From positions 1 to 35,442 of the forward strand of contig JAUYMX010000191.1 in assembly GCA_030699345.1 (NCBI GenBank): a stretch of 35,442 nt of DNA. Reading direction: 5' to 3'. The position numbers and the translations under genes were made by a program. Positions 1 through 8,326 of the stretch are shown here, one piece after another. Positions within the stretch are counted from its first letter, which is position 1; each line of letters begins with the position of its first letter. This DNA is from Methylococcaceae bacterium (GTDB lineage Bacteria; Pseudomonadota; Gammaproteobacteria; Methylococcales; Methylomonadaceae). Under the pieces are notes generated by a model that did not search any database, was not told the DNA's origin, and saw only the letters and a program-made list of their open reading frames with translations.

Positions 1-38
1 CCATTAGTTATTATTGGGATTGTTGCGAAATAACTGGG

Positions 39-83
39 TATGAGCGCTACCGTACCGACCTGATCGGGTGCCGCGGTTAGAGT
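39..83 (+). promoter_or_regulatory. Stress-type promoter, copy 1 (upstream of copper protein)
   Basis: A 22-bp motif at 39-60 (core GCGCTACCGTACCGACC) is followed by exactly 17 bp and the box TAGAGT at 78-83. The same arrangement with the same spacing occurs at 3167, 10687(-) and 13413(-). The motif is partly palindromic (GTnCG-N4-CGnAC). The 17-bp gap is what a sigma70-type promoter would show if the end of the motif takes the place of the -35 box. It lies about 60 bp upstream of the Csp-like start codon. The regulator is unknown. Confidence 0.6.
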
Positions 84-146
84 AATTGCAAGGTTTTGAC
101 ACAACCCCAATTTCAATCCACAGCTTAAGCTCTCAGGAGAATCGCC

Positions 147-503
147 ATGAACCAACAAACCCACACTTCCAGTGAACACGGCATGTCGGCTTGTATTGAA
201 GCCTGCAGTCATTGTCATCAAGTCTGCCTGCAAAGCGCCATGAATCATTGCCTTAAGGTTGGCGGCAAGCATGTTGAAGCAGAGCATTTTCGTCTGATGA
301 TCAGCTGCGCCGAGATTTGCCAAACATCGGCTAATTTTCAGCTGATGGGTTCGCCTTTTCACCAAAGGGTGTGCGAGGTTTGCGCCGAAGTCTGTGAGGC
401 GTGTGCTTTGAGCTGCGAGAAAGTCGGCGGTATGGAGGCATGCGTTAAAGCATGTCGAGATTGCGCCGAAAGTTGCCGGAAAATGGCCAACGTTCAGCAT
501 TAA
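147..503 (+). CDS. Four-helix-bundle copper-binding protein (Csp3-like, DUF326 type)
   Basis: The 118-residue protein is rich in Cys arranged as CxxxC pairs ([32 protein letters not shown]). This is the pattern of the Csp/DUF326 copper-storage four-helix bundles, where Cys thiols lining the bundle core bind many Cu(I) ions. No signal peptide is visible, so a cytosolic Csp3-like role in buffering copper is the better match than the exported Csp1 type. The start has a good Shine-Dalgarno (CAGGAGA) 7-8 bp upstream. The gene sits 15 bp before a sugar dehydrogenase lipoprotein gene and is probably cotranscribed with it. It is preceded by the stress-type promoter at 39-83. In methanotrophs such proteins relate to copper supply for methane monooxygenase; that link is inferred. 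Confidence 0.88.
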   Translation: MNQQTHTSSEHGMSACIEACSHCHQVCLQSAMNHCLKVGGKHVEAEHFRLMISCAEICQTSANFQLMGSPFHQRVCEVCAEVCEACALSCEKVGGMEACVKACRDCAESCRKMANVQH

Positions 504-517
504 CGGTGCTTGATTTT

Positions 518-1837
518 ATGGATATTTCTCCAAAAGCCTTGGGGCTAGCGGCTATAGCAATAGCCCTTACGGCCTGTGGGGAAGTAGCGCAATTGCCGAT
601 TTCCGCTGGTATTGGTACTCATCCTCAGCTGCCGCCGCCCAACCCGACATTAATTCCAACATTTAATATCGCGCAGGCTGTCGGTTGGCCTGCCAATGCC
701 AAGCCGGTAGCGACACCGGGGCTTACTGTCAATGCGTTTGCCGCTGGACTCGATCACCCGCGTTGGTTGTATGTGCTGCCAAATGGTGATGTCTTGGTCG
801 CCGAAACCAACGCGCCAGCCAAACCGGAAGACGGGCAGGGCATCAAAGGCTGGATTATGCAGTGGGCTCTGAACAAAGCAGGTGCAGGCGTACCTAGCGC
901 TAATCGCATTACATTACTGCGCGATGCCGACCATGACGGCGTGGCGGAAACTCGAACGGTATTTATTGCAGGGCTCAATTCGCCGTTTGGCATGGCATTG
1001 GTTGGTAACGACTTTTACGTCGCTAATGCAGATGCGTTGCTGAAATTTCCTTATAAGTCAGGTGAAACCAATATTACTCAAGCGGGAACCAAGGTGTTGG
1101 ATTTACCGGGTGGGCCAACTAATCATCATTGGACTAAAAATGTGTTGGCTAGTCCGGACGGCGCGCGATTGTATGTGACGGTTGGTTCCAATAGTAATGT
1201 CGCCGAGAACGGTATGGATAATGAGATTGGTCGTGCCGCGATTTGGGAAGTCGATCCCAAGCGCGGCAGCTATCGTATTTTTGCCTCAGGCTTGCGTAAT
1301 CCCAATGGCTTAGCTTGGGAGCCAGACAGCGGCGCCTTGTTAACTGTCGTCAACGAGCGCGATGAAATTGGCAGCGATTTGGTGCCGGATTATCTGACCT
1401 CAGTGCCCGACGGTAGCTTCTTTGGTTGGCCTTACAGCTATTATGGTCAGCATGTCGATGAGCGGGTACAGCCGCAGCAGCCCGACCTAGTTGCCAGTGC
1501 CAGGGTGCCGGATTATGCGCTCGGGACGCATACTGCCTCACTGGGGTTGGTGTTTTCAAAAAACAGCGGATGGCCTGCACCATTTGATAACGGGGTTTTT
1601 ATTGGTCAGCACGGTTCGTGGAATCGCGAGCCACGCAGTGGCTATAAGGTGATTTTTGTCCCTTTCAAAAGCGGTAAACCTGTCGGTGATCCCATCGATG
1701 TGCTGACCGGCTTTGTCAGCGCCGAGGGCGATGCCTTCGGACGACCGGTAGGTGTTGCGCTGGATAAGCAAGCCGCGTTGTTGGTCGCAGATGATGTTGG
1801 CAACATCATCTGGCGGGTGGTGACGAGGCAGCCCTAA
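518..1837 (+). CDS. PQQ-dependent glucose/sorbosone dehydrogenase-type lipoprotein
   Basis: This is a six-bladed propeller dehydrogenase of the GSDH/L-sorbosone dehydrogenase family, exported and probably lipid-anchored. The ORF track starts at 452, inside the preceding gene. I prefer ATG 518 because it yields a clean lipoprotein signal with lipobox LTAC. Family features include the blade-1 stretch [13 protein letters not shown], '[12 protein letters not shown]', '[11 protein letters not shown]' and the late '[14 protein letters not shown]' segment. Related enzymes oxidise aldoses or sorbosone with PQQ in the periplasm; the real substrate cannot be told from sequence. No strong ribosome binding site precedes 518, so translation may be coupled to the copper-protein gene that ends 15 bp upstream. 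Confidence 0.85.
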   Translation: MDISPKALGLAAIAIALTACGEVAQLPISAGIGTHPQLPPPNPTLIPTFNIAQAVGWPANAKPVATPGLTVNAFAAGLDHPRWLYVLPNGDVLVAETNAPAKPEDGQGIKGWIMQWALNKAGAGVPSANRITLLRDADHDGVAETRTVFIAGLNSPFGMALVGNDFYVANADALLKFPYKSGETNITQAGTKVLDLPGGPTNHHWTKNVLASPDGARLYVTVGSNSNVAENGMDNEIGRAAIWEVDPKRGSYRIFASGLRNPNGLAWEPDSGALLTVVNERDEIGSDLVPDYLTSVPDGSFFGWPYSYYGQHVDERVQPQQPDLVASARVPDYALGTHTASLGLVFSKNSGWPAPFDNGVFIGQHGSWNREPRSGYKVIFVPFKSGKPVGDPIDVLTGFVSAEGDAFGRPVGVALDKQAALLVADDVGNIIWRVVTRQP

Positions 1838-1853
1838 GCAACTTAATCCAGTC

Positions 1854-1898
1854 TATGTGCGATGCTGAACAGATGCTCTACCGTATCGAGAGCAACAT
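1854..1898 (+). promoter_or_regulatory. Possible degenerate fifth copy of the stress-type promoter
   Basis: TATGTGCGATGCTGAACAG begins a 22-bp stretch matching the repeated promoter motif at most conserved positions. Seventeen bases later comes CAACAT, a poor -10 box. It lies 33 bp upstream of the membrane protein gene at 1931. The match is much weaker than the other four copies and could be chance. Confidence 0.3.
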
Positions 1899-1930
1899 TT
1901 ACCCGAACATAATTTTTCAGGAGATAAATC

Positions 1931-2863
1931 ATGACCAATACCAACATTAAAACTGCCGACGAATTCGGACCGTTGCCAAGCGGAATCATTCACAACCACC
2001 TTAACGCAGTGTCGTGGGGCGCTATCTTGGCAGGGGCAGCAGCGGCCGCGGCCTTGTCGTTATCATTGTTGATATTGGGAACAGGCCTGGGTCTGTCTTC
2101 GGTATCACCATGGGCGTTTAATGGCGTTACCGCGACTACCTTTGGCGTAACAACCATTCTCTGGCTAACTTTTACGCAACTGATTGCTTCTGGAGTAGGC
2201 GGCTACATTGCCGGGAGACTGAGAACCAAGTGGGTGGATACCCAATTCGACGAGGTCTATTTTCGCGATACCGCACACGGCTTTTTAGCCTGGGCCGTTG
2301 CTGCATTGGCGACTGCGGCGCTATTAACATCGGTGATTAGTTCAATCGTCAGCGGCGGCATTCAAGCCGGGGCGACTTTTGCTGGCGGCGTCGCCGGCAC
2401 TGCCGCAGTGGCAGATTTAGATAGAGTCAAACCGGAGCATGACAATGGGCCACTGGCTTACTTCGTCGATTCGCTGTTCAGAAGAGACATTGATGTAGCT
2501 ATAGTCAAAAACGGCGGCGTTCCGGAACCGATCTTCTCGCATGGTGCGCCTTTTGAAGTAAGTCGTATCTTTTTAAACTCTATTCATACCGGGCCATTGC
2601 CTCCGGAAGATATACGGTATGTCGGTCAAGTTGTCGCAGCGCGTACCGGATTAACTCAGCAAGCTGCGGAAACGCGAGTAACTGATACCTATAACCGTGT
2701 TCAAAGCAAACTGCATAACGCCGAAATCCTCGCCAAAGAAGCAGCCGACAAGGCTCGTAAAGCCACAGCTTATGCGGCGCTGTGGCTGTTTATCTCGATG
2801 CTTATTGGCGCATTTGTGGCTAGCTTATCAGCCACTTATGGTGGTCGGCAGCGTGATTTGTAA
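1931..2863 (+). CDS. Conserved membrane protein of unknown function ('PhnA-like' type)
   Basis: The 310-residue protein has an N-terminal hydrophobic segment (about residues 27-58, Ala/Leu rich), a second around 65-95 ending in GGYIAGRLR, a third around 118-155, and a C-terminal one around 282-302. The middle (about 165-280) is soluble and contains a predicted helical stretch (AEILAKEAADKARKA). Similar proteins in proteobacteria are sometimes labelled PhnA-like, but nothing here shows a role in phosphonate metabolism. The Gly/Ala-rich membrane segments recall stress-associated small-membrane-protein families. A good ribosome binding site (CAGGAG) precedes the ATG. It is followed at 36 bp by a 24-residue membrane peptide gene and then a strong terminator, so the two probably form one transcript. 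Confidence 0.7.
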   Translation: MTNTNIKTADEFGPLPSGIIHNHLNAVSWGAILAGAAAAAALSLSLLILGTGLGLSSVSPWAFNGVTATTFGVTTILWLTFTQLIASGVGGYIAGRLRTKWVDTQFDEVYFRDTAHGFLAWAVAALATAALLTSVISSIVSGGIQAGATFAGGVAGTAAVADLDRVKPEHDNGPLAYFVDSLFRRDIDVAIVKNGGVPEPIFSHGAPFEVSRIFLNSIHTGPLPPEDIRYVGQVVAARTGLTQQAAETRVTDTYNRVQSKLHNAEILAKEAADKARKATAYAALWLFISMLIGAFVASLSATYGGRQRDL

Positions 2864-2898
2864 TTATCTATAAACTTCACTAACTCAGGAGATTAACA

Positions 2899-2973
2899 AT
2901 GCGCTCAATACTTTTATACCTACTTGGCATTCCCATTCCTATCATTATCTTAATTGCGATTTTCGTGCATTAG
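2899..2973 (+). CDS. Very short hydrophobic membrane peptide (24 aa)
   Basis: ATG at 2899 opens a 24-codon frame reading MRSILLYLLGIPIPIIILI followed by a short hydrophobic end and a TAG stop. It has a near-perfect ribosome binding site (CAGGAG, 8 bp upstream). The peptide is one transmembrane helix with a central GIPIPI turn. I recall near-identical 24-25 residue peptides in other proteobacteria, often beside stress genes, but cannot check this here. It is too short for the ORF track. A 20-bp perfect terminator hairpin follows within 30 bp, so it would be the last gene of the 1931 transcript. Confidence 0.65.
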   Translation: MRSILLYLLGIPIPIIILIAIFVH

Positions 2974-3000
2974 ACGAATCGTAAAACACTCTAAAAAGCG

Positions 3001-3055
3001 TCGCCCTTGTCTTAACTTAATGTGACTGCGTTAAGTTAAGACAAGGGCGATTTTT
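3001..3055 (+). terminator. Strong intrinsic terminator
   Basis: TCGCCCTTGTCTTAACTTAA at 3001-3020 pairs perfectly over 20 bp with 3031-3050 around a 10-nt loop. The second arm is followed by TTTTT. It ends the transcript of the membrane protein genes and insulates the BON lipoprotein gene downstream. Confidence 0.9.
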
Positions 3056-3166
3056 ATAGGCGGCTTACGTTATTGGCTAGAGCTTTCGCATTGCAGCCAT
3101 ATAGAAAAATGGCTCAACAAACTACCTTGAACCGAACTTGCTTGCTGACAGCCGCACTTTTTTCTG

Positions 3167-3211
3167 TATGTTCGCTACCGAACCGACCGCAATACGATTT
3201 ATCGATATAGT
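3167..3211 (+). promoter_or_regulatory. Stress-type promoter, copy 2 (upstream of BON lipoprotein)
   Basis: The motif TATGTTCGCTACCGAACCGA(CC) at 3167-3188 contains the perfect inverted repeat GTTCG-N4-CGAAC. Seventeen bases later is TATAGT (3206-3211), a near-consensus -10 box. A second stretch, AAGGTTTTGACgCAACCCC at about 3219, is shared with copy 1 at the same distance downstream, so copies 1 and 2 also share their early transcribed region. The BON gene starts 158 bp after the -10 box, leaving a long leader. Confidence 0.65.
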
Positions 3212-3368
3212 GTTTATAAGGTTTTGACGCAACCCCAGTCTTATTGAGGATCTAAGGTTCTTGGTGAAGATGACAGGCCATTTTCGAACCTAGGTATTTT
3301 GCGATAAGAATCTGGAGATTTAGGCATCAAAGCTCAGTTCACTTTTAAACATCATTGGAGATTTACAC

Positions 3369-3683
3369 ATGAAACAACTAATTAGATTTTTTTCTGCATT
3401 ATTTATAGCGCTCACATTATTAACTGCGGTGGGTTGTGCTTCGACCAAAACAAGTGCTGGAACCGGTGAATATGTTGACGATACTGTTATCACCAGCAAA
3501 GTGAAAGCGGCGATTTTGCATGAGCCGACGTTAAGTTCTGCCGAAATCAACGTGGAAACCTTTAAAGGCGTCGTGCAACTGAGCGGCTTTGTAAATTCTA
3601 ATGAAGATATTAAAAAAGCAGTCGAAGTAGCCCGTAACGTTGGCGGCGTGAAGTCTGTTAAAAACGACATGCGTCGTAAATAA
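3369..3683 (+). CDS. BON-domain lipoprotein (OsmY-like)
   Basis: The 104-residue protein has a lipoprotein signal (hydrophobic stretch then LTAVGC, lipobox Cys at residue 23) and a single BON domain from about residue 38 to 102 (DDTVITSKVKAAI, then VQLSGFVNS and the closing GGVKSVKNDM). BON domains occur in OsmY-type periplasmic stress proteins and are thought to bind phospholipid or envelope components. The start is preceded by GGAG. The gene is preceded by the clearest copy of the repeated promoter motif, which fits a stress-induced envelope protein. It appears to be monocistronic. Confidence 0.88.
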   Translation: MKQLIRFFSALFIALTLLTAVGCASTKTSAGTGEYVDDTVITSKVKAAILHEPTLSSAEINVETFKGVVQLSGFVNSNEDIKKAVEVARNVGGVKSVKNDMRRK

Positions 3684-3717
3684 GCCAGCCACATCAAACA
3701 GGAATTAATTCAAGCGA

Positions 3718-3847
3718 GTCGCTAAGTTTTGAAGGGTAATTTCCTTGCTCCTGCGTGAAATCATCAAAACTTAGCGACGGTTAGATTGCTACGCAAGCCT
3801 CGGCTGTCCTGCTCCAATATCGTTTAGCCACGACAAGGTGGCTAAAC
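3718..3847 (+). other. Two strong hairpins in the 318-bp gap after the BON gene
   Basis: GTCGCTAAGTTTTGA (3718-3732) pairs perfectly over 15 bp with 3764-3778 across a 31-nt loop. GTTTAGCCAC (3822-3831) pairs perfectly over 10 bp with 3838-3847 across a 6-nt loop. Neither is followed by a T-run, so neither is a textbook terminator. They could protect the BON mRNA 3' end, act with Rho, or belong to a small RNA. The rest of the gap (3850-4001) shows no gene. Confidence 0.5.
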
Positions 3848-4001
3848 ATCGCAGCAATGACGTTACGCTATCGGCATCGACCGATTGCATTTTTTCATCG
3901 CAAACAGCACGCTCGATAAAACGCCGGAACGATATAGCTACCGAGGACTAAAATTCACGCACCTTCCGACTCCGGTTTGGTGCATTCCCTGAATTTCAGC
4001 G

Positions 4002-4232
4002 ATGGAAACGTTAGATAGAGTAACAAATACAGCGCATGACGCTTATGACAAGGTTGCGCAAGTGACCAGCCAAGCGGTGGATACGCTGGGTGACAAAGGC
4101 CAACAACTAAGAAATACCGAGGAGCGCTTAGTTAAAGACTGCCGCGGTTATATTAGTAAGAATCCCATTGCGTCAGTCGGTATTGCGGCAGCGGTTGGTT
4201 TTTTATTTGGCCGTCTGTTGAATCAACGTTAG
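4002..4232 (+). CDS. DUF883-type membrane-anchored protein (YqjD/ElaB-like), copy 1
   Basis: The 76-residue protein has an amphipathic helical N-terminal part and the family's C-terminal anchor (NPIASVGIAAAVGFLFGRLL). In E. coli the related YqjD and ElaB are inner-membrane-anchored, bind ribosomes and are induced in stationary phase; that function is carried over only by homology. The next gene at 4291 is a clear paralogue of equal length. The order DUF883-DUF883-YqjE-like-YqjK-like matches the yqjDEK arrangement of enterobacteria, with the first gene duplicated. No strong ribosome binding site is seen upstream. Confidence 0.85.
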   Translation: METLDRVTNTAHDAYDKVAQVTSQAVDTLGDKGQQLRNTEERLVKDCRGYISKNPIASVGIAAAVGFLFGRLLNQR

Positions 4233-4249
4233 AGCTCAATCATCACAAA

Positions 4250-4275
4250 CTGAGATGCCTTAATAGGCATCTCAG
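4250..4275 (+). other. Intergenic hairpin between the DUF883 paralogues
   Basis: CTGAGATGCC pairs perfectly with GGCATCTCAG around the 6-nt loop TTAATA. No T-run follows. The hairpin lies directly before the ribosome binding site of the second paralogue, so it could set the expression ratio of the two genes by mRNA processing or partial termination. Confidence 0.55.
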
Positions 4276-4290
4276 CACGAGGAAATTACC

Positions 4291-4521
4291 ATGGAAACTA
4301 TAGAAAAAGCCGCCAATTCAGCCCATGAAACGGTCGATATTATCGCCAATGTCGCCACTCATGCGGTTGACGCATTAGGTGAAAAAGGCGAACAACTGAA
4401 AAATAGAGAGCAACAATTGCTTGATGATTGTCGGGGCTATGTACATGACAACCCTATTACCGCGCTGGGCATCGCGGCAGCGGCAGGCTTTGTGCTAAGC
4501 CGGTTGTTGAGCGGCCGTTAG
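4291..4521 (+). CDS. DUF883-type membrane-anchored protein (YqjD/ElaB-like), copy 2
   Basis: The 76 residues align end to end with the preceding gene: MET(L/I) start, AxxxVDxLGxKGxQLxN, DCRGYxxxNPI, and the C-terminal anchor GIAAAAGFVLSRLL. It is therefore a tandem duplicate. This copy has a better ribosome binding site (GAGG) than the first. The downstream holin-family gene starts 13 bp after its stop, so the two are probably cotranscribed. The expected role is a membrane-anchored, ribosome-associated stress protein as for YqjD. Confidence 0.85.
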   Translation: METIEKAANSAHETVDIIANVATHAVDALGEKGEQLKNREQQLLDDCRGYVHDNPITALGIAAAAGFVLSRLLSGR

Positions 4522-4534
4522 ACGGTCGAATATT

Positions 4535-4978
4535 ATGAACCCAAGCACGGTAAACGATCAGGCCTCTGGGCAAACCGCCCAAAGCAGCGAACCGCAAAAC
4601 GTGGCCGGCGTATTGGCAGAAGCCCAGTTGTTATGGGATGAATTACGCGGGTTGGGTGTTGATCGTATTCGCCTGGCAGCGCTGGAAACTCAGCGGGCAG
4701 GCGATAGTTTGGTGTCGATGCTCATCTCGGGCGTGATGATTGCCGTCTTGCTACTGAGTGCGTGGCTGGGTTTGCAGGCTGCGGCTGTGTTATTGCTTAT
4801 TGAAAATGGCTTTGCTCCCAGCAGTGTCATATTGCTTACTGTCGCGGCTAACTTGTTGCTGACACTTATTTTGTTTGGCGTGATACGCCGTAAGAGTCGT
4901 TTTTTACAATTCCCTTCGACGCTCCGCAGTCTTCAGCCCATAACGCCAGAGCGTCCGGATGTCGGGAAATCATCATGA
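4535..4978 (+). CDS. YqjE-like phage-holin-family (DUF1469) membrane protein
   Basis: The 147-residue protein has a polar N-terminus with AGVLAEAQLLWDELRGLG, two adjacent transmembrane helices (about residues 60-85 and 92-118) and a basic C-terminal tail. This is the layout of the DUF1469 family that includes E. coli YqjE. 'Holin' is a family label and lysis activity is not implied. It starts 13 bp after the second DUF883 gene and its last 4 bases (ATGA) overlap the start of the next gene, so translation of the two is coupled. Confidence 0.8.
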   Translation: MNPSTVNDQASGQTAQSSEPQNVAGVLAEAQLLWDELRGLGVDRIRLAALETQRAGDSLVSMLISGVMIAVLLLSAWLGLQAAAVLLLIENGFAPSSVILLTVAANLLLTLILFGVIRRKSRFLQFPSTLRSLQPITPERPDVGKSS

Positions 4979-5403
4979 AAGACCCGTTTCTAAAACGTCG
5001 CAAAGCCAGGTCGCTGAGCGCCCAAATCAGTAATGTCGAATGGCAGATATTGCAACGTCAACAAAGTATCAATGTGCGTGGCGATAGCTTAATCAGGAAA
5101 ATCCGCCAGCAGCTTACTGCGCCAACTTCGTTGCTGCTTTCCGGTGGTGTTGGTTTTCTGTTAGGAGAACTTACCAAGCGCCGGGCACCAAAATCATGCG
5201 GAAATGGCGATAAATCAACAGCTCCCGCAACCTCGCCACTGATCACTGCGCTAAATCTAATCGGCACAGTTCGCACTTTATATATGGCGTTGCCGATAGC
5301 CTGGATGTTGAAGTCTTATAAGCAAAGTACGCAATCTTCTGAACGGCGCTATCGCCAGGCGGGGCGCTCGTCTGTTACAACCGTTGGTCGCGACTCAAGA
5401 TAA
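4975..5403 (+). CDS. YqjK-like basic protein with membrane segment
   Basis: The 142-residue protein overlaps the YqjE-like gene by 4 bp (ATGA). The first half is very basic and helical (KRRKARSLSAQI, IRKIRQQL), followed by a short hydrophobic segment SLLLSGGVGFLLGELTKR, a low-complexity linker and a second hydrophobic stretch (ALPIAWML). Position and composition match YqjK, the third gene of the yqjDEK group, though sequence similarity in this family is weak. Function is unknown. No terminator is evident in the 122-bp convergent gap before the CDF exporter gene. Confidence 0.65.
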   Translation: MKDPFLKRRKARSLSAQISNVEWQILQRQQSINVRGDSLIRKIRQQLTAPTSLLLSGGVGFLLGELTKRRAPKSCGNGDKSTAPATSPLITALNLIGTVRTLYMALPIAWMLKSYKQSTQSSERRYRQAGRSSVTTVGRDSR

Positions 5404-5525
5404 GGATGTGCTTGAAAATAACTTCTCTCATTCAATTGGGGCGATTTTAGTGGCCTTGCGCGAATGAATTCACCCCTCGATCGTTAATTGTGGTGAAATC
5501 CCAAGTTATTCGCGCTGGCAGCCAG

Positions 5526-6488
5526 TTAACGCTTAGGGTGTAGCGTACAAACGTGACTAGTGGTGCCCAGTTCTATTTGTAAGGTGCTGTGCTCGACGGA
5601 AAAGCGTTCTTTCAGTGTTAAGACAATCTCATCTATAAATATATCGCCAGGATAGCCATTGGGCATTACTAAATGAACTGTCAGGGCCGTTTCCGTCGTG
5701 CTCAAGCCCCAGATGTGCAAATCGTGAATATCACTGACACCTGGACATTGGCGCAGATAAATTTCTACTTCGGGTAGGTTAATGTGTTTAGGCACAGCGC
5801 TCAAGGCCAGTCGTATTGATTCACGCAGCAAGCCCCAGGTGCCGATCACAATAACCAAAACGATAACGAGGCTAATGACCGGGTCAAGCCAGAACCAATT
5901 GGTAAACATAATTGCGACACCGGCGGCAACAACGCCTAATGACACTAGGGCGTCAGCCAGCATGTGCAGATAAGCTCCCCGGATGTTCAAATCGCCTTTG
6001 CTGCCTTTGACAAAAAGCCAAGCGGATAAGCCGTTTATGACGATACCAACCGCCGCGATTTCCATCATCAGCATCCCTGAAACCATCGGCGGCTGTGAGA
6101 AACGTTGTATCGCTTCCCACGCAATGGCTCCGCACGCCACCAACAGAAACGTCGCGTTTGCTAAAGCCGCCAAAATCGATGTGCTTCTAAGTCCATAGGT
6201 GTAGCGCACGCTAGGCTCTTTGCGGCCCAGGATCGTTGCAATCCATGCCAGCAGCAGGCCCAAAACATCGGATAAATTATGCCCGGCATCGGCCATTAAC
6301 GCCGTTGAGTTGGCAATAAAGCCATACACAAATTCAATCACAACAAACGCGGTATTCAGTCCGATAGCGATAACAAACGCACTGCCGTAATTGCCGGGTT
6401 TAGGATGATGATGACTTCCATGAGAGTGACCTTGATGGGAGTGATTATCATGAGAATGCGAATGGTGGTGGTCGTGTTGATGAGCCAT
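5526..6488 (-). CDS. CDF-family divalent metal cation exporter (CzcD/ZitB-like)
   Basis: The 320-residue protein has six transmembrane helices and both metal-site motifs of cation diffusion facilitators: ADAGHNLSD in helix 2 (HxxxD) and HMLADALVS in helix 5 (HxxxD). A His-rich N-terminus (alternating H, D and S over about 30 residues) and the cytosolic C-terminal domain (CPGVSDIHDLHIWGLS) are present. Such proteins exchange Zn(II), Co(II) or Cd(II) for protons across the inner membrane. The His-rich tail favours zinc. It is monocistronic and convergent with the yqjK-like gene. The ribosome binding site is weak. Confidence 0.93.
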   Translation of the reverse strand: MAHQHDHHHSHSHDNHSHQGHSHGSHHHPKPGNYGSAFVIAIGLNTAFVVIEFVYGFIANSTALMADAGHNLSDVLGLLLAWIATILGRKEPSVRYTYGLRSTSILAALANATFLLVACGAIAWEAIQRFSQPPMVSGMLMMEIAAVGIVINGLSAWLFVKGSKGDLNIRGAYLHMLADALVSLGVVAAGVAIMFTNWFWLDPVISLVIVLVIVIGTWGLLRESIRLALSAVPKHINLPEVEIYLRQCPGVSDIHDLHIWGLSTTETALTVHLVMPNGYPGDIFIDEIVLTLKERFSVEHSTLQIELGTTSHVCTLHPKR

Positions 6489-6739
6489 CGGCGAGGATTT
6501 CCGTAATTAATTATAAGTTGACTGGATCGGTCGCGACTATCTTGCCAGGCTTGTTTCTGAATGACGAGCAAGTGACTAATCTGCAGTCAGTATACTCAGC
6601 AATCGCCGATTCAGTTGCATCGCTCATAGTCTTATTGATGCGGTGAAGACCAGTCCATTTGGACAGTCTTCCCAACTAATATAATAAAAATTCGGTAACT
6701 ATTCAGTCATTAATCTGAGTGAGGCTATGCGTTTATTCT

Positions 6740-6804
6740 GTAGGGTGGTTAAGCAACGCGCATCCACCGGATTTGCCGGATGCGCTAACGCTTATCCAGC
6801 CTAC
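6740..6804. repeat. Interspersed palindromic repeat
   Basis: The 65-bp element begins GTAGGGTGG and ends CAGCCTAC. An inner perfect stem GCGCATCC/GGATGCGC surrounds a 12-nt loop, and the outer arms also pair (TTAAGC/GCTTA). Elements of this design (GTAGGGTGG...CCAGCCTAC with a GCGCA core) are common between genes in many bacteria. Only one copy lies in this window. The rest of the 6489-6931 gap shows no gene. Confidence 0.6.
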
Positions 6805-6931
6805 GCATGACGGCTCGATCAAGAGACTGAGTAGTTACAAAATTTGAAGATTTTAATACGCGGCTTAGATTTTTTAGAAGGGGGTCGAAATGAGGTGGTT
6901 GCGGTGATCGGCTTCAAGCACTTAACGCTCC

Positions 6932-8293
6932 TTACTCGGATAAAACCGAGACTTCCCGCAACGTCACAAATTCTTCAGCGGCAGTCGGATGGATGCCGAT
7001 TGTTGAATCGAAGATTGCTTTAGTCGCACCAGCTCGAATCGCAACGGCCATGCCTTGGATAATTTCCGGCGCATCGGTGCCTACCATGTGTAAACCCACG
7101 ACCTGATTAGTGCTGCGCACTACGATCATCTTCATTAGGGTTTTTTCATCCAAGCCGGACAGGGCGTTTTGCATTGGTGTAAAACTGGTTTTGTAAATAT
7201 CGATGTCGGAGTGTTTTTCTTTTGCTTGCGCTTCGGTTAGCCCCACCGTACCAATGGTCGGCTGGCAAAATACTGCGGTGGGAATATTCTCGTAATCCAC
7301 CGATTGCGGCTGCTGGGCATATAGCTTATTGATTAGCGCCATCCCTTCGGCTATCGCTACTGGCGTCAGATTGACTCGATTAGTGACATCGCCTAAGGCA
7401 TAAATTGATGGGATATTGGTTTGGTAGTCGTCGTAAACCTTGATTGCACCGTCATCGTCTAATTCAACTCCCAACGCTTCTAAGCCAAACCCGCTTGAAT
7501 TCGGGGTTCTGCCGGTGGCATATAACACCAAGTCGGTGGTCATTTTTACGCCGTCAATAAGTCGGACTGCAAAACCTGAGGCCATTTTTTCTATGGCTTC
7601 AATGTCGGTGTTGAACAACAGACTAATGCCTTTTTGGGTCATCTCCTCAGCCAGAAAATCTCGAATATCTTCATCAAAACCTTGCAGCAATTTGTCGCCA
7701 CGATGGCAAATAGTGGTGTCGACGCCAAGACCATTCAGAATACTGGCAAATTCCACCGCGATATAACCGCCACCGACAATAATGATGCGCTTGGGCAATT
7801 GCCCAAGAAAAAACATCTCATTCGAGGTGACGATATGTTCCTTGCCAGGGATGTCGGGTACAAACGGTCTGCCGCCTGTGGCAATGATTATGCGTTCAGC
7901 CCGGTAGGATGAGCCTTCTACCTCGACCGTGTTTGCATTAAGCACTTTTGCCGAGCCGGTAATGACATTAACGCCGGATTGTTGTAGTCGCTTGTTATAA
8001 ACCCCTTGTAGCCGGGTTATTTCCTGGTTTTTGTTGGCGATCAAGCTTGACCAGTTGAATGTTGATTGTCCCACCGTCCAGCCAAATCCTTTGGCGGCTT
8101 CGAATTGATCGTGAAATTGCGAGGCATAGACCAGCAGTTTTTTGGGCACACAACCGACATTGACACAGGTGCCGCCGATGTGGCGCTGCTCAGCGAGGGC
8201 AACTCGTTTACCCAAACCGGCCGCCATGTTGGCAGCACGCACGCCGCCTGAGCCGCCACCAATTACAAACAGGTCATAGTCATATTGTGTCAT
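6932..8293 (-). CDS. gor: Glutathione-disulfide reductase
   Basis: The 453-residue flavoenzyme reduces GSSG to GSH with NADPH. The N-terminal FAD fold is GGGSGGVRAA, the redox-active disulfide is CVNVGC (Cys43/Cys48), the second nucleotide fold is IIVGGGYIAVEFA, the ATGRTPN motif follows, and the C-terminal dimer interface carries the catalytic His-Glu (IGIHPTAAEEF). Length is normal for the family. It begins 33 bp after the end of the peroxiredoxin reading frame on the same strand. The pair probably forms an antioxidant operon in which glutathione reductase supports a thiol peroxidase. The peroxiredoxin is frameshifted here, so that partnership may be interrupted. Confidence 0.95.
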   Translation of the reverse strand: MTQYDYDLFVIGGGSGGVRAANMAAGLGKRVALAEQRHIGGTCVNVGCVPKKLLVYASQFHDQFEAAKGFGWTVGQSTFNWSSLIANKNQEITRLQGVYNKRLQQSGVNVITGSAKVLNANTVEVEGSSYRAERIIIATGGRPFVPDIPGKEHIVTSNEMFFLGQLPKRIIIVGGGYIAVEFASILNGLGVDTTICHRGDKLLQGFDEDIRDFLAEEMTQKGISLLFNTDIEAIEKMASGFAVRLIDGVKMTTDLVLYATGRTPNSSGFGLEALGVELDDDGAIKVYDDYQTNIPSIYALGDVTNRVNLTPVAIAEGMALINKLYAQQPQSVDYENIPTAVFCQPTIGTVGLTEAQAKEKHSDIDIYKTSFTPMQNALSGLDEKTLMKMIVVRSTNQVVGLHMVGTDAPEIIQGMAVAIRAGATKAIFDSTIGIHPTAAEEFVTLREVSVLSE

Positions 8294-8326
8294 GGGTGCG
8301 TCTCGTATAAGTCAAGATGAAAAGGG

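Noticed and set aside
3320-3697. Minus-strand ORF of 125 residues over the BON gene
   Set aside because: It lies entirely antisense to a well-supported lipoprotein gene and shows no protein features.
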